Made by a program: the position numbers and the translations under genes. From a virus: 22,220 nt of DNA. The notes beneath the pieces are model-generated. The model saw nothing but the letters and a program-made list of their open reading frames with translations, made no database searches and was not told the origin of the DNA. Location of the stretch: positions 1 to 22,220 of IMG/VR virus record IMGVR_UViG_3300044630_003677. The stretch is one strand, 5' to 3'. Of this stretch, positions 13,541-20,540 are shown one piece after another; within the stretch, counting starts at the first letter, position 1, and each line of letters begins with the position of its first letter.

Positions 13541-13550
13541 AAGGAAAATC

Positions 13551-13904
13551 ATGCGCTCATTTCTCATCGACCCATTCAGGCAAGAGATCACCGAGGTGAT
13601 CTACTCGGGTAAGGTAGAACAAATCTGTTCACTCATCGACGCCGACCTGTTCGACTGTGCTCGCATCAACAAGCATGGCGACGGCATCTTTGTGGATGAC
13701 GAGGGTCTCTTCGCAGAGGACGCTCGGTTCTTCTTGCACAGCGACTACCCAAATCCGCTGGCTGGCAAGGGCATGGTGATCGGTTGCGACATGGAGACTG
13801 GCGAATCAGCCTCTGCTCACACCACGCTGGACGAGCTGATCGAAAAGGTTCGATGGGTTTACCCCATCAAGGTTAACGGAGAGCTGACATGGATAGATGC
13901 TTAA
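13551..13904 (+). CDS. Conserved early phage protein, DUF3846-like appearance (117 aa)
   Basis: Start ATG 13551 has the AAAGGAAAATC leader; the in-frame opening at 13518 lacks one. The fold looks alpha/beta with MRSFLIDPFRQEITEVIYSG at the start and the block FFLHSDYPNPLAGKGMVIGC in the centre. The pattern of a short beta start, a DDEG turn and a PLAGKG-type loop is common in small phage proteins of the DUF3846 type, a tentative match. Hairpin AGATCAC/GTGATCT (13585-13602) lies near its start, and two overlapping hairpins (13839-13868) near its end. Confidence 0.65.
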   Translation: MRSFLIDPFRQEITEVIYSGKVEQICSLIDADLFDCARINKHGDGIFVDDEGLFAEDARFFLHSDYPNPLAGKGMVIGCDMETGESASAHTTLDELIEKVRWVYPIKVNGELTWIDA

Positions 13905-13924
13905 ACAACTTCAAAGGAACAGAC

Positions 13925-14614
13925 ATGAACTACACAACACACAATCAAGAAGCCATCGTTACCGAGGGTTCATCCCTTCGGGGCGAGGTCACTGCCACCT
14001 ACAAAGAGCTGACCAATCTGTTTGGTGTCCCGACCAAGGGTGATGCGAACAAGGTGGAGGCGCACTGGGCTGTCAAATTCTCTGACGGCACAGTGGCGAC
14101 TGTCTACAACTGGAAGAACAGTAAGTCCTATCTTGGCGAGCAAGGTGAGAATGTCAAGGACATTACCGAGTGGCACGTTGGTGGGTTCGGCCCGAGTGCA
14201 ACCATACTGGTGCAACTCACACTAGAACTGATGCGGGAGGCGAAGCCCAAGGACAAGGTGGAGGAAGCCTTCTCCTCTGCATTCGACATGATGGACAGCA
14301 TCAGGTCTCAGAAGGGAGAGAGCTACGCTCGACTGGTAGAGGTTGCCATGCTCACCATAAAGCGCAGAGAGATGATCGAGATGCTGGTGGATATGATTTC
14401 TGCGGCAACAGAAATGCCAGAGGCCATCAAGGGAATACTGCTGGAGGCGGACACCGCCATGTCTGTCAAGACTATCTCTGCCGCCTGTCAAGCATCGAGT
14501 GTTAAGTTTGACTCGCAGAGCACAGCGGATGAACTCATGGGCTGGGCTACTCGAATCATCGAGGCCGAGGTGGGTGGCGTGGAGACCCTAGTCAAGGGGG
14601 CGAAGAAGAAATGA
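13925..14614 (+). CDS. Conserved phage protein, unknown function (229 aa)
   Basis: ATG 13925 follows CAAAGGAACAG. The N-terminal domain (about residues 15-95) contains TYKELTNLFGVPTKGDANKV and the conserved block AHWAVKFSDGTVATVYNWK followed by WHVGG, a combination seen in many phage early proteins of unknown function. The second half is helical (LVEVAMLTIKRREMIEMLVD; EADTAMSVKTISAACQAS). No active site is evident. It ends in an ATGA overlap with the HTH gene. Confidence 0.75.
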   Translation: MNYTTHNQEAIVTEGSSLRGEVTATYKELTNLFGVPTKGDANKVEAHWAVKFSDGTVATVYNWKNSKSYLGEQGENVKDITEWHVGGFGPSATILVQLTLELMREAKPKDKVEEAFSSAFDMMDSIRSQKGESYARLVEVAMLTIKRREMIEMLVDMISAATEMPEAIKGILLEADTAMSVKTISAACQASSVKFDSQSTADELMGWATRIIEAEVGGVETLVKGAKKK

Positions 14615-14823
14615 TTGACGTACAGATTGAGCGTGGTCATGTCTCTCTGACCGTAGCCGCCAGTCTGTTGGGTGTATCGCGTCAGCGTGTGCATCAGCTA
14701 CTCAAAGCTGGGCGCATCGCTGGTGCTTTCCTCATGGACTGTGGGGATGGGCGAGAGATATGGTGCGTCCCCCGCAACTCACTCCAAGCAAAGGAAAAGA
14801 AATGCTCGACGTTATCGGCGTGA
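14611..14823 (+). CDS. Small helix-turn-helix DNA-binding protein (70 aa)
   Basis: The segment LTVAASLLGVSRQRVHQLLK (residues 13-32) followed by AGRIAGAF matches the MerR/excisionase-type HTH (helix_turn_helix_17), with the wing in the following strands (GREIWCVPRNSL). It starts by ATGA overlap. It could be an excisionase-like or transcriptional regulator; no integrase is in the window, so regulation is the likelier role. Confidence 0.75.
   Translation: MIDVQIERGHVSLTVAASLLGVSRQRVHQLLKAGRIAGAFLMDCGDGREIWCVPRNSLQAKEKKCSTLSA
14774..14801 (+). promoter_or_regulatory. Leader word GCAACTCAC plus AAAGGAAAAG
   Basis: GCAACTCAC (14774-14782) is followed by seven bases, AAAGGAAAAGAA and ATG 14802. 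It lies inside the end of the HTH gene, so the leader is embedded in coding DNA. Confidence 0.45.
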
Positions 14824-14954
14824 TCTTCCTGCTATTCATTGGCGGGTTCTCGGTGCTGGCTATCGGGGCATTGGCTATATGGATGGCAGACACAGCATAC
14901 AAAAGGAAAAAGAAACATGACAGACAGCCTAAACAGAAAACGACAGATCAGTGA
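14802..14954 (+). CDS. Single-pass membrane peptide (50 aa)
   Basis: ATG 14802 with an AAAGGAAAAG site. Residues 2-24 form a strongly hydrophobic helix (LDVIGVIFLLFIGGFSVLAI), followed by a Lys/Arg/Gln-rich tail (YKRKKKHDRQPKQK) that should stay cytoplasmic by the positive-inside rule. Overlaps both neighbours in other frames. Function unknown; early membrane peptides of this form are frequent in phages. Confidence 0.65.
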   Translation: MLDVIGVIFLLFIGGFSVLAIGALAIWMADTAYKRKKKHDRQPKQKTTDQ

Positions 14955-15576
14955 TTCGTTCCAGCGGGAAGCCGAACAGACCATGAAACGATGTCAGCGC
15001 GGAACAAGGAACTATGAAGAGGCGAACAATCTTCATGCCGCCTGTTACGGAATCATCGGGAAACTATTGGCACAGACAGAGCAAGACCATATTCCTGACG
15101 CTAGGAAAATGGTGACAGAGCAAGAGCCTGTGGCTAAAGTAGTTTGCAACAGCGCAGGACAGATTTCTATGCAAACTCTCGATGGAAATTCGTTTGATAT
15201 TAGCAAATATGTTGGGTCAATGTTCTACACCACCCCACCACAGCAAGAGCCTGTCGTTGGAATTACCGCAATCAGAACTTGGTTTAAAGATGGCAGGGTT
15301 GTTACGCAGACACTTTGCAATAGCTGGGTTGACACCACCCCACCACAGCGCACAGGGGTAGGGCTGACTGATGAAGAAGAGAATGAGTACAACTATCTTG
15401 GCCCAGATATGCACTGGGTTATTCAAGAAATTGCAGCCAAAGTCCGTGCTGACGAGCGTGAAGCCTGTGCAAAGGTGGTTGATGACATTGAATCGCGGTG
15501 CATTGCAGAAGACGTTGATGACCCGCCATTGAAGCACGTTGCATCCGCAATCAGAGCCAGAGGAGAACAAACATGA
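14917..15576 (+). CDS. Early protein with duplicated TTPPQ segment (219 aa)
   Basis: ATG 14917 follows AAAAGGAAAAAG; the track-style upstream opening at 14839 overlaps the membrane peptide and lacks a site. The N-terminus is helical (EAEQTMKRCQRGTRNYEEAN). A duplicated unit of about 35 residues ends in TTPPQ (YTTPPQQEPV and DTTPPQRTGV). The tail (KVRADEREACAKVVDDIESR) matches the helical ends often found on unassigned phage proteins with TPPQ linkers. It is probably a modular linker protein; no enzymatic motif. Confidence 0.7.
   Translation: MTDSLNRKRQISDSFQREAEQTMKRCQRGTRNYEEANNLHAACYGIIGKLLAQTEQDHIPDARKMVTEQEPVAKVVCNSAGQISMQTLDGNSFDISKYVGSMFYTTPPQQEPVVGITAIRTWFKDGRVVTQTLCNSWVDTTPPQRTGVGLTDEEENEYNYLGPDMHWVIQEIAAKVRADEREACAKVVDDIESRCIAEDVDDPPLKHVASAIRARGEQT
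15227..15349 (+). repeat. Direct repeat of 18 bp, 105 bases apart
   Basis: ACACCACCCCACCACAGC occurs at 15227-15244 and 15332-15349 in frame, encoding TTPPQ both times. The 105-base period (35 codons) points to an internal tandem duplication that has since diverged outside the Pro-rich core. Confidence 0.7.
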
Positions 15577-15752
15577 AGATCGACACATCGGAAGACCTTG
15601 AAGGCCACCGTCAGGTGCAAGAGTCACGCATCATCAACCACCCTGAATACTACAAGCCAGTTTTGTTGACGAGGTATGGATGGGCAAAGCGTGGTGGCGA
15701 GACGCACTGGTACAAGCAAGAGATTCAAGAGATTGGGGAGGAAAAGGAATGA
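15573..15752 (+). CDS. Small hydrophilic early protein (59 aa)
   Basis: ATG 15573 overlaps the previous stop (ATGA) after GGAGAACAAAC, and its own stop overlaps the next start. The peptide (MKIDTSEDLEGHRQVQESRI; YGWAKRGGETHWYKQEIQEI) is soluble and unrecognised. The exact ATGA joints on both sides support it over the competing frame at 15680. Confidence 0.55.
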   Translation: MKIDTSEDLEGHRQVQESRIINHPEYYKPVLLTRYGWAKRGGETHWYKQEIQEIGEEKE

Positions 15753-15991
15753 CAGAAGTCGAACAGATTAAAAGTAACGGTGAATATATAGACGTTAAGG
15801 TTTTGCCTGACGGTTCTATTGCCGCCCTCGGTGACCTGCTCTACACACGAGCAATCCATCTTGGTTGCAATCAGCTCGGATGGGAAAGGCGATTCTGTTT
15901 CTCGGACAGGTCGCTGGCAGACAGGCGCTATGCCGAACTGGTGTCAGCGGACGACGAGCCATCAGGCTACATAGCAAGGAGGGGCAGATGA
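15749..15991 (+). CDS. Small early protein (80 aa)
   Basis: Start ATG 15749 is in the ATGA joint after GGAAAAGGA. The longer frame to 15680 would overlap the previous gene needlessly. The protein has a beta-rich start (GEYIDVKVLPDGSIAALGDL) and the segment LGWERRFCFSDRSLADRRYA. Not recognised. Continuous tiling with neighbours supports expression. Confidence 0.6.
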   Translation: MTEVEQIKSNGEYIDVKVLPDGSIAALGDLLYTRAIHLGCNQLGWERRFCFSDRSLADRRYAELVSADDEPSGYIARRGR

Positions 15992-16257
15992 AAGAACTTA
16001 CCTTCGAGGAATTCTGTCATCTGACCATGACATACACGACTGGCATCAGCTTCGAGAACTACGCCCAGCGTCTGTACAGGAACGAGGCGCATGGTATTCA
16101 GAAAGAAACCTTCACACCACGCAACGCACGGACAATGGAATGGGGTCTGGGTCAGGTCTTCTACTTTGTGGACGGAGACCCTAGACAGTTTGAAACTGTT
16201 GACCAATGTTATGTGGCCTACATGGAAAAGGTTTGCGGAGTTAGGAGTATCGAATGA
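15988..16257 (+). CDS. Small early protein (89 aa)
   Basis: Start ATG 15988 lies in an ATGA joint with GGAGGGGCAG upstream, a strong ribosome site. The protein is helical and aromatic (MKELTFEEFCHLTMTYTTGI; WGLGQVFYFVDGDPRQFETV). Family not recognised. A 6-bp hairpin (ACAGTT/AACTGT, loop TGA) lies at 16186-16200. Confidence 0.65.
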   Translation: MKELTFEEFCHLTMTYTTGISFENYAQRLYRNEAHGIQKETFTPRNARTMEWGLGQVFYFVDGDPRQFETVDQCYVAYMEKVCGVRSIE

Positions 16258-16448
16258 CAGATAGCCCTTGCATAGCGGTATGCACAACCCTGTATGACGA
16301 GGTGTGCAAGGGGTGTGGTCGGACGTACATCGAGGTCGCCCAGTGGAATGGGATGACCGACGAGCAGAAGCAAGTAATATGGAGGCGCATAGATGCAGAG
16401 GCAACTGCATGGCGGTACAACATCTACAAGGATAGGGCCAGCAAATGA
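16254..16448 (+). CDS. DUF1289 family protein (64 aa)
   Basis: The pattern SPCIAVCTTLYDEVCKGCGR followed by T-x5-W and a Met/Thr-Asp-Glu-Gln turn matches DUF1289, a short four-Cys family widespread in proteobacterial chromosomes (SPC-xVC...CxGCGRT...W). Cys spacing is intact, so a metal-binding knuckle is likely. Function in bacteria is not established. The gene lies in the early array with ATGA overlaps on both sides, as expected for a captured host-type gene. Confidence 0.8.
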   Translation: MTDSPCIAVCTTLYDEVCKGCGRTYIEVAQWNGMTDEQKQVIWRRIDAEATAWRYNIYKDRASK

Positions 16449-16690
16449 TCGAACAGATCAGGACATTCTTTGGAAGAACTCGCGGAGATCATGCCAGTCG
16501 AGAGACTGTCGTGGTTGAATCGAAAGCATGGCGGTGTTCATTCTGTGGACTCATCATGCTTAATCACAAGCAAGTCATGCCACACGGACTGACTTGCTCA
16601 CCAGACTCACAAAAGGAAATGAACAATGGAACAGATCAACATCAGAAAGAACAGCATCCAGCACCGAATCCTCGCCTGTCTCGCCACTAA
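16445..16690 (+). CDS. Small zinc-finger-like protein (81 aa)
   Basis: Begins by ATGA overlap. Contains WRCSFCGLIM at about residues 29-38 and HGLTC about 13 residues later, together a C2-type finger (CxxC...HxxxC). The C-terminal 22 residues overlap the next gene and are low in character (Gln/His/Pro/Asn), so only the first 60 may be under selection. Nucleic-acid or protein binding is the likely role. Confidence 0.6.
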   Translation: MIEQIRTFFGRTRGDHASRETVVVESKAWRCSFCGLIMLNHKQVMPHGLTCSPDSQKEMNNGTDQHQKEQHPAPNPRLSRH

Positions 16691-17048
16691 CGGGACGCTG
16701 GCGGCATCACAGATCAAAGGACTCATCGCACTGACCGATAGCTTGGTCAAGGTGGAGGACGTACTGCACAACCAACTGCTTCATGCTGGCTTGGTCATGC
16801 GCCAAGAGATGACATGGGCATTGACCAATGCAGGGCTGGATGTGAAGATCATGCTCGGTGGATTGGATGACATCAAGCCACTACGCAGAGGCAAAACCCT
16901 TGCCGCACAGAACGATCTGTTCGCTCGGGGCAACTACGATGGGGCTGAACTCAAGCCCAACTGCATGAGGCGTGGTGCGTATGACGCTTTCAATATGCCA
17001 TCACTCAACTTCACTGGACGCACATACAGAAAGGACGCACTCGCATGA
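16626..17048 (+). CDS. Winged-helix-like early protein (140 aa)
   Basis: ATG 16626 follows AAAAGGAAATGAAC. Residues 10-70 (HRILACLATNGTLAASQIKG; LVKVEDVLHNQLLHAGLVMR) have the helix-helix-helix-wing profile of a winged helix-turn-helix. The C-terminal part is basic and extended (ELKPNCMRRGAYDAFNMPSL). It may be a transcription regulator, or a protein using the fold to bind DNA ends. Named family not recognised. Confidence 0.65.
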   Translation: MEQINIRKNSIQHRILACLATNGTLAASQIKGLIALTDSLVKVEDVLHNQLLHAGLVMRQEMTWALTNAGLDVKIMLGGLDDIKPLRRGKTLAAQNDLFARGNYDGAELKPNCMRRGAYDAFNMPSLNFTGRTYRKDALA

Positions 17049-17284
17049 CAAGCAAGGAAGAATCAATGCAACTACGCATCGACAAACTCTGCGAAGAGTT
17101 TCGGGCATCCCGCGACATGGCTATGGTCGTGATGAGCAGGGATGAATACCAGTCACTCATTCGGACAGTCGTCACTCGATCTGTCCAAGCTGGCTGGGAG
17201 GAAGGGATGGAGGACGCAAAGTATTGCAAGCCCGTCTCAGTCGCCCAGCCTAAAGTCTCCGTCAACAAACATTCGGATATGTAA
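17045..17284 (+). CDS. Small early protein at the end of the rightward operon (79 aa)
   Basis: ATGA overlap with the previous gene. Helical and charged (MQLRIDKLCEEFRASRDMAM; TRSVQAGWEEGMEDAKYCKP). Its last 48 bases overlap the 3' end of the convergent HTH gene on the other strand, and no terminator hairpin separates them. Unrecognised. Confidence 0.6.
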   Translation: MTSKEESMQLRIDKLCEEFRASRDMAMVVMSRDEYQSLIRTVVTRSVQAGWEEGMEDAKYCKPVSVAQPKVSVNKHSDM

Positions 17285-17731
17285 TCTTTCAATGGCTCGC
17301 AACTGCAACGGCATCCACGCACGAAGGACTGCGTTACGCCAGTTGCAGACTTGCCTGTAACTCACACCCCTCTCCTCTGCAATCTTCCTGATGCTTGGGC
17401 GCTTAGTCGCCCAGTGCATTAGGATGATCTGCAACTCACGGTTGCTTGGCACTGTGCCGCTTACATTCGGCATCAGATATTCAGCAAGGCTACGGACTGC
17501 ATCCGTTCTCGCCTTCCCTCTGCCATACATAGACAGCACCGAATCCCTCTCCATCGGAAGCAATCTGCCAATCATCGAATGAATCATCGCGGCCTGAGCG
17601 TGAAGGTCAGTCGGCGACAGATCATCAAGGCTAGTGCCTCGCGTGCCAGTCAAGTCCGTGCGGCTGTACTCATCGCGCTCGCTGATGTTGAACGAGAACT
17701 TGATCGCCTGCTCGACAGAGTAAAACTTCAT
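17237..17731 (-). CDS. HTH regulator, sigma/Q-like (164 aa)
   Basis: ATG 17731 overlaps the rusA stop (ATGA); a TTG two codons earlier is less likely. The N-terminus includes FSFNISERDEYSRTDL, and the middle LLPMERDSVLSMYGRGKART is like the sigma-70-type linker found in phage late regulators. SIRKIAEERGVSYRQVCNWR (about residues 113-132) is a clear HTH. Position directly downstream of rusA is the same as that of antitermination Q or late-regulator genes in lambdoid and Mu-like phages. I infer a late transcription regulator; direct target unknown. Confidence 0.65.
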   Translation of the reverse strand: MKFYSVEQAIKFSFNISERDEYSRTDLTGTRGTSLDDLSPTDLHAQAAMIHSMIGRLLPMERDSVLSMYGRGKARTDAVRSLAEYLMPNVSGTVPSNRELQIILMHWATKRPSIRKIAEERGVSYRQVCNWRNAVLRAWMPLQLRAIERLHIRMFVDGDFRLGD

Positions 17732-18123
17732 ATCCAATCCCCATCCTGTTCGATCATCACATCGAGGCCGCCTTCTGGTACTGGCTGCCCCAGCTTTATT
17801 GACAGAAACGTGATCTGTCTGTCGTTGTCATACGCGATACCCTGCAACGCATCAAGCACAACCTTCTGTGCGTTATCTATGTCGATGCGCCTCACGCCCA
17901 ATCCCCAAAGCCTGTCCTTCTTCTCTCGCTTCTCTGCATCCTGCGGCCTCGGCGGGTGCAACGTCATCATCACCCTGATCGGGGTGGTAATCAGCACGAC
18001 CTTGTTCGCCCTCGCTATCCAGCCCACCTCATCCTTGTACGCATTGGCCGCACTGCTCCTGACCATGCGACCTCGGAAGTTTCTCCAGTAGACATTGGTG
18101 CTTATGGGGTAGGGCATCATCAT
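17728..18123 (-). CDS. rusA: RusA-type Holliday junction resolvase
   Basis: A 131-residue protein with the N-terminal PYPISTNVYWRNFRGRMV (substrate loop region) and the acidic active-site block RIDIDNAQKVVLDALQGIAY followed by DNDRQI. These match the Asp residues of E. coli RusA (DxDN...DAL...DD). It resolves four-way DNA junctions in recombination or replication and debranches DNA before packaging. Three tandem Met codons open the frame; ATG 18123 overlaps the upstream stop. All catalytic Asp residues appear present. Confidence 0.92.
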   Translation of the reverse strand: MMMPYPISTNVYWRNFRGRMVRSSAANAYKDEVGWIARANKVVLITTPIRVMMTLHPPRPQDAEKREKKDRLWGLGVRRIDIDNAQKVVLDALQGIAYDNDRQITFLSIKLGQPVPEGGLDVMIEQDGDWI

Positions 18124-18656
18124 TCTGTCTCACCCTTCTTGGGTCTTCCGGCGGATCGTGCTCGGCGGATCGCAACTGTCTCGATGATCTTGGACAGAAT
18201 CTCTGGCCGGGGAAGCGAAATCACCGCCCCGGACATACCCATCACTGCCTTCTCCCACCTCTGAACTTTGGTTGGAACTCTCATGTCCAGTAAAGGAACG
18301 CCTATCAATGCGTCCTTCCCCTCTGGCCTGATGAACACCGTCTCTGGCTGCTGGCATTTGCCCATTGCAATCTGTTCGTCCCTGAACTTCGGCGTGCAGT
18401 CTCGGCAGTGTTCGACTGTCACTCCGTCCCTGCGGTCTGGCGCACTGCAAAAGATATAGGCCACCACGTACTGCGCCCACTTCTGCTGGGTCTCGTAACA
18501 GGTCGGCTTCTCGCGTGAGGCAGCGCCGCCTGCTGTGTACCTGTCGAACGCCTGCGATACAAACTCAGGCTCATGGGTTGGGCAGTAGCCAAAGCTGCCT
18601 GCTGAACTGGCACATCCATTGGACAGACAGCGGCCTCGTTTATTTTCCAAGGACAA
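18120..18656 (-). CDS. Cys-rich protein of unknown function (178 aa)
   Basis: The frame opens with TTG 18656 after an AGAGGGA site and overlaps the HNH gene by 17 bases. The N-terminus has paired Cys/His (GRCLSNGCASSAGSFGYC, then THE), a possible zinc knuckle. A second set (YIFCSAP, HCRDCTPKF, GKCQQPE) lies near residues 68-102. The C-terminus is basic (AIRRARSAGRPKKGETE). Neighbouring RusA and HNH genes suggest a DNA-recombination context. No family recognised. Confidence 0.65.
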   Translation of the reverse strand: MSLENKRGRCLSNGCASSAGSFGYCPTHEPEFVSQAFDRYTAGGAASREKPTCYETQQKWAQYVVAYIFCSAPDRRDGVTVEHCRDCTPKFRDEQIAMGKCQQPETVFIRPEGKDALIGVPLLDMRVPTKVQRWEKAVMGMSGAVISLPRPEILSKIIETVAIRRARSAGRPKKGETE

Positions 18657-18978
18657 GCACTCCCTCTCTGATGGCCTGCAAGAAGGTTAGACAGACGTGC
18701 TCGAACTGCGATCCATTCTGGTCTTCCCATGCGCCGACATCATGGTGAAGGACATCATGGCAAGTGCGACAGATAGGTATCACCCACCAGTCTGGAACCT
18801 TCGTACCTATGCCCTTAAACCCTGCGCCGTGCGGGTGATGCGGGTCGTCAGCGGGTGCGTTGCAACTCACGCATCGAAGTTGCTTCACCCAGCGGGTGTA
18901 TGTCTGACACTCCATGCGCTCGACGTACCCATTGGACAGAGCCTGCTTAAACGTAAGGTAGGGCGGGATGACTTTCAT
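18640..18978 (-). CDS. HNH-like protein of the DUF968 type (112 aa)
   Basis: The core RCVSCNAPADDPHHPHGAGF followed by GIGTKVPDWWVIPICRTCHD and VLHHD has the CxxC...HH...CxxCH spacing of small HNH-type endonucleases, in the pattern of DUF968/Ref-like phage proteins. The start ATG 18978 overlaps the DUF3310 stop. The likely role is a nicking or recombination nuclease acting with RusA. The catalytic His pair (HH) and zinc Cys are present. Confidence 0.8.
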   Translation of the reverse strand: MKVIPPYLTFKQALSNGYVERMECQTYTRWVKQLRCVSCNAPADDPHHPHGAGFKGIGTKVPDWWVIPICRTCHDVLHHDVGAWEDQNGSQFEHVCLTFLQAIREGVLVLGK

Positions 18979-19199
18979 GCTGTCGTGTCTGGTGAGTGCT
19001 CCTCGAACTCGATCAGCATATCAAGATAGTGGCGAGCCTTCTTCAAGTCCTCGACCCCACCCTTCGATCTCCAGCGGGAGATGTACTTGATGGCATTCCC
19101 CTCCATGAACCCGATGTTGTTCTTCATGATGTACTCGATGGGTTGGATGGGCATCTCTTTGTAATGGTTGCCGCCGACCTGAATGTTTAAGCTGCTCAT
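18975..19199 (-). CDS. DUF3310 family protein (74 aa)
   Basis: The sequence VGGNHYKEMPIQPIEYIMKN, then GNAIKYISRWRSKGG and LKKARHYLDMLIE, matches DUF3310. This small phage family is found widely in early and replication regions (H-Y-x-QPIEYI...EGNxxKYxxRxxxKGGxxDLxKAxxYLD). It is suspected to be a nucleotide-binding or MazG-like helper, but activity is not established. ATGA joints on both sides. Confidence 0.9.
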   Translation of the reverse strand: MSSLNIQVGGNHYKEMPIQPIEYIMKNNIGFMEGNAIKYISRWRSKGGVEDLKKARHYLDMLIEFEEHSPDTTA

Positions 19200-19435
19200 T
19201 TTTCGAGATCCCTGTTGATTCTGTTTCGTTTGTATGCGTGAACCTGATTGTCTGCCTTGTCGCTCAGGCCAATGATTGTGCCGTGGTACGGATTCTTTCT
19301 TTGCAGCTTAGCCACAGCTACGCTGGTACTCAGACTGATCTTGGCATCATGCTTCATTTTCTTGAATGGGTCGCCGCCATTCTTGGCGTGTTCCTCATCG
19401 GTGTATTGCTTCCAGTTAAATGCGTTGACGGTCAT
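19196..19435 (-). CDS. Small basic protein (79 aa)
   Basis: ATG 19435 is chosen because it overlaps the previous stop (ATGA); a longer frame to 19522 would lie inside the neighbour. The protein starts MTVNAFNWKQYTDEEHAKNG and ends basic (HAYKRNRINRDLEK). No family recognised. A role in replication is inferred only from context. Confidence 0.6.
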   Translation of the reverse strand: MTVNAFNWKQYTDEEHAKNGGDPFKKMKHDAKISLSTSVAVAKLQRKNPYHGTIIGLSDKADNQVHAYKRNRINRDLEK

Positions 19436-19770
19436 GCCCCGTATCCCTTTCGTTCTGTTCTCTCGTTTGCCTGAGTCGTCTGCCACACCGCAACTCCCAG
19501 CTTCAATATCTCCAGCTCCCACCGCAGCTTCTCCACAATCTCTGTTGATGTTCGAAGATCTGTCAGCAGTTGCAGGTACTTTGGATCTGCGCGAGCCTCT
19601 CTGTCCTGTGCTGCTGCCGTCTTGAATCCTAACGCCTCATACTGTTTCATGAGGATTGCAAGCAAAGACTCCCTATATTTTTCCAGATAGTTCTTGGTGG
19701 CCTGCTCTGTTGCATACAGACCAGCCTTGTCTCGCATCTCAGCGAGTCTTGCCTCTGCCTTTTCGTACAT
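19432..19770 (-). CDS. Helical phage protein (112 aa)
   Basis: Predicted to be almost wholly helical with two coiled-coil stretches (KAEARLAEMRDKAGLYATEQ; RTSTEIVEKLRWELEILKLG) and ending WQTTQANERTERKGYGA. The pattern of an ADPKYLQLLTDL segment followed by a Trp-ended helix recurs in unassigned proteins from replication modules of siphoviruses and podoviruses. AAGGA lies ten bases before the ATG. Confidence 0.65.
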   Translation of the reverse strand: MYEKAEARLAEMRDKAGLYATEQATKNYLEKYRESLLAILMKQYEALGFKTAAAQDREARADPKYLQLLTDLRTSTEIVEKLRWELEILKLGVAVWQTTQANERTERKGYGA

Positions 19771-20005
19771 TTGGTAGTGTCCTTGGTTGTGGGAATGTGT
19801 CTTTGGTTATTTCAAATGCGCTGTTGACGACAGATTTCTTTCCGATCTCCTTCCCGGTAGCAAGATCCTTCGCCCAGATTAACTTCGATCCGGGGTACTT
19901 TGCATTAACCTCGTCCATCAGTTTCGCAAGATCGGGAAACTCTTCTCTGTTTTTGCGGCGCTTCTCCTCATTGATCTGTTCTCTGATCTGTGCTTCATCG
20001 TTCAT
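19739..20005 (-). CDS. Small basic helical protein (88 aa)
   Basis: ATG 20005 with AGGAGG nine bases upstream is preferred over an in-frame TTG at 20011. The N-terminal helix is highly charged (IREQINEEKRRKNREEF) and the tail basic (RTLPNVRKGRGKTR). Overlaps both neighbours by 11-32 bases. No family recognised; charge pattern would allow nucleic-acid binding. Confidence 0.6.
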   Translation of the reverse strand: MNDEAQIREQINEEKRRKNREEFPDLAKLMDEVNAKYPGSKLIWAKDLATGKEIGKKSVVNSAFEITKDTFPQPRTLPNVRKGRGKTR

Positions 20006-20540
20006 TTCCAAAAGCCTCCTGCATTTTTTGTAAAGCCTCGCTGATAGCCAAGTCCTTGGTGGTCTTCAGTCCCTCGATCTCTTTGCACAAACGCTCAAGC
20101 TCTGCGCCACTTCTTGGCACTCCGAAGTCCATGACGTGACGCGAAGCCTGCTTCAGTGCGGCAAGGCGAATGCCGTCAATGCGAATGGCTGTTGCCTTGT
20201 CCACATCCTTGGTCATCTCAAGTTGAAACGCCAAGTCTTTGACTGCTGCCTTGTAATCTCGAAGCTCTGACTCCAGCGTTGCAATCCGTGCGCGGTCATT
20301 GATGTCGAACTCTTTCACCATCTTATTGATTGCATCCACAATTATTTCTTCACCGTGTAGCATGAAATCAAATTGAGTAATTGTGATTCTGTTTCTTTTT
20401 GTTTCGGAGAAACAGATAACCTCAAGAGTGCTGTTATGTAAGTGCTCCTCAAATCGAACCTGAACGCTGTACAGGGATGCCCTCCGAATGGCGTCGGCCA
20501 CGGCGGGGTGCGCTTCAAATCCCGGTGTTGACTTGCTCAT
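19995..20540 (-). CDS. Coiled-coil protein (181 aa)
   Basis: ATG 20540 overlaps the helicase stop (ATGA). Residues 1-75 look alpha/beta (LYSVQVRFEEHLHNSTLEVI). Residues about 80-175 are a long coiled coil (RARIATLESELRDYKAAVKD; LERLCKEIEGLKTTKDLAIS). Unknown function; placement after the helicase suggests a replication accessory such as an oligomerising partner. Confidence 0.65.
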   Translation of the reverse strand: MSKSTPGFEAHPAVADAIRRASLYSVQVRFEEHLHNSTLEVICFSETKRNRITITQFDFMLHGEEIIVDAINKMVKEFDINDRARIATLESELRDYKAAVKDLAFQLEMTKDVDKATAIRIDGIRLAALKQASRHVMDFGVPRSGAELERLCKEIEGLKTTKDLAISEALQKMQEAFGNER

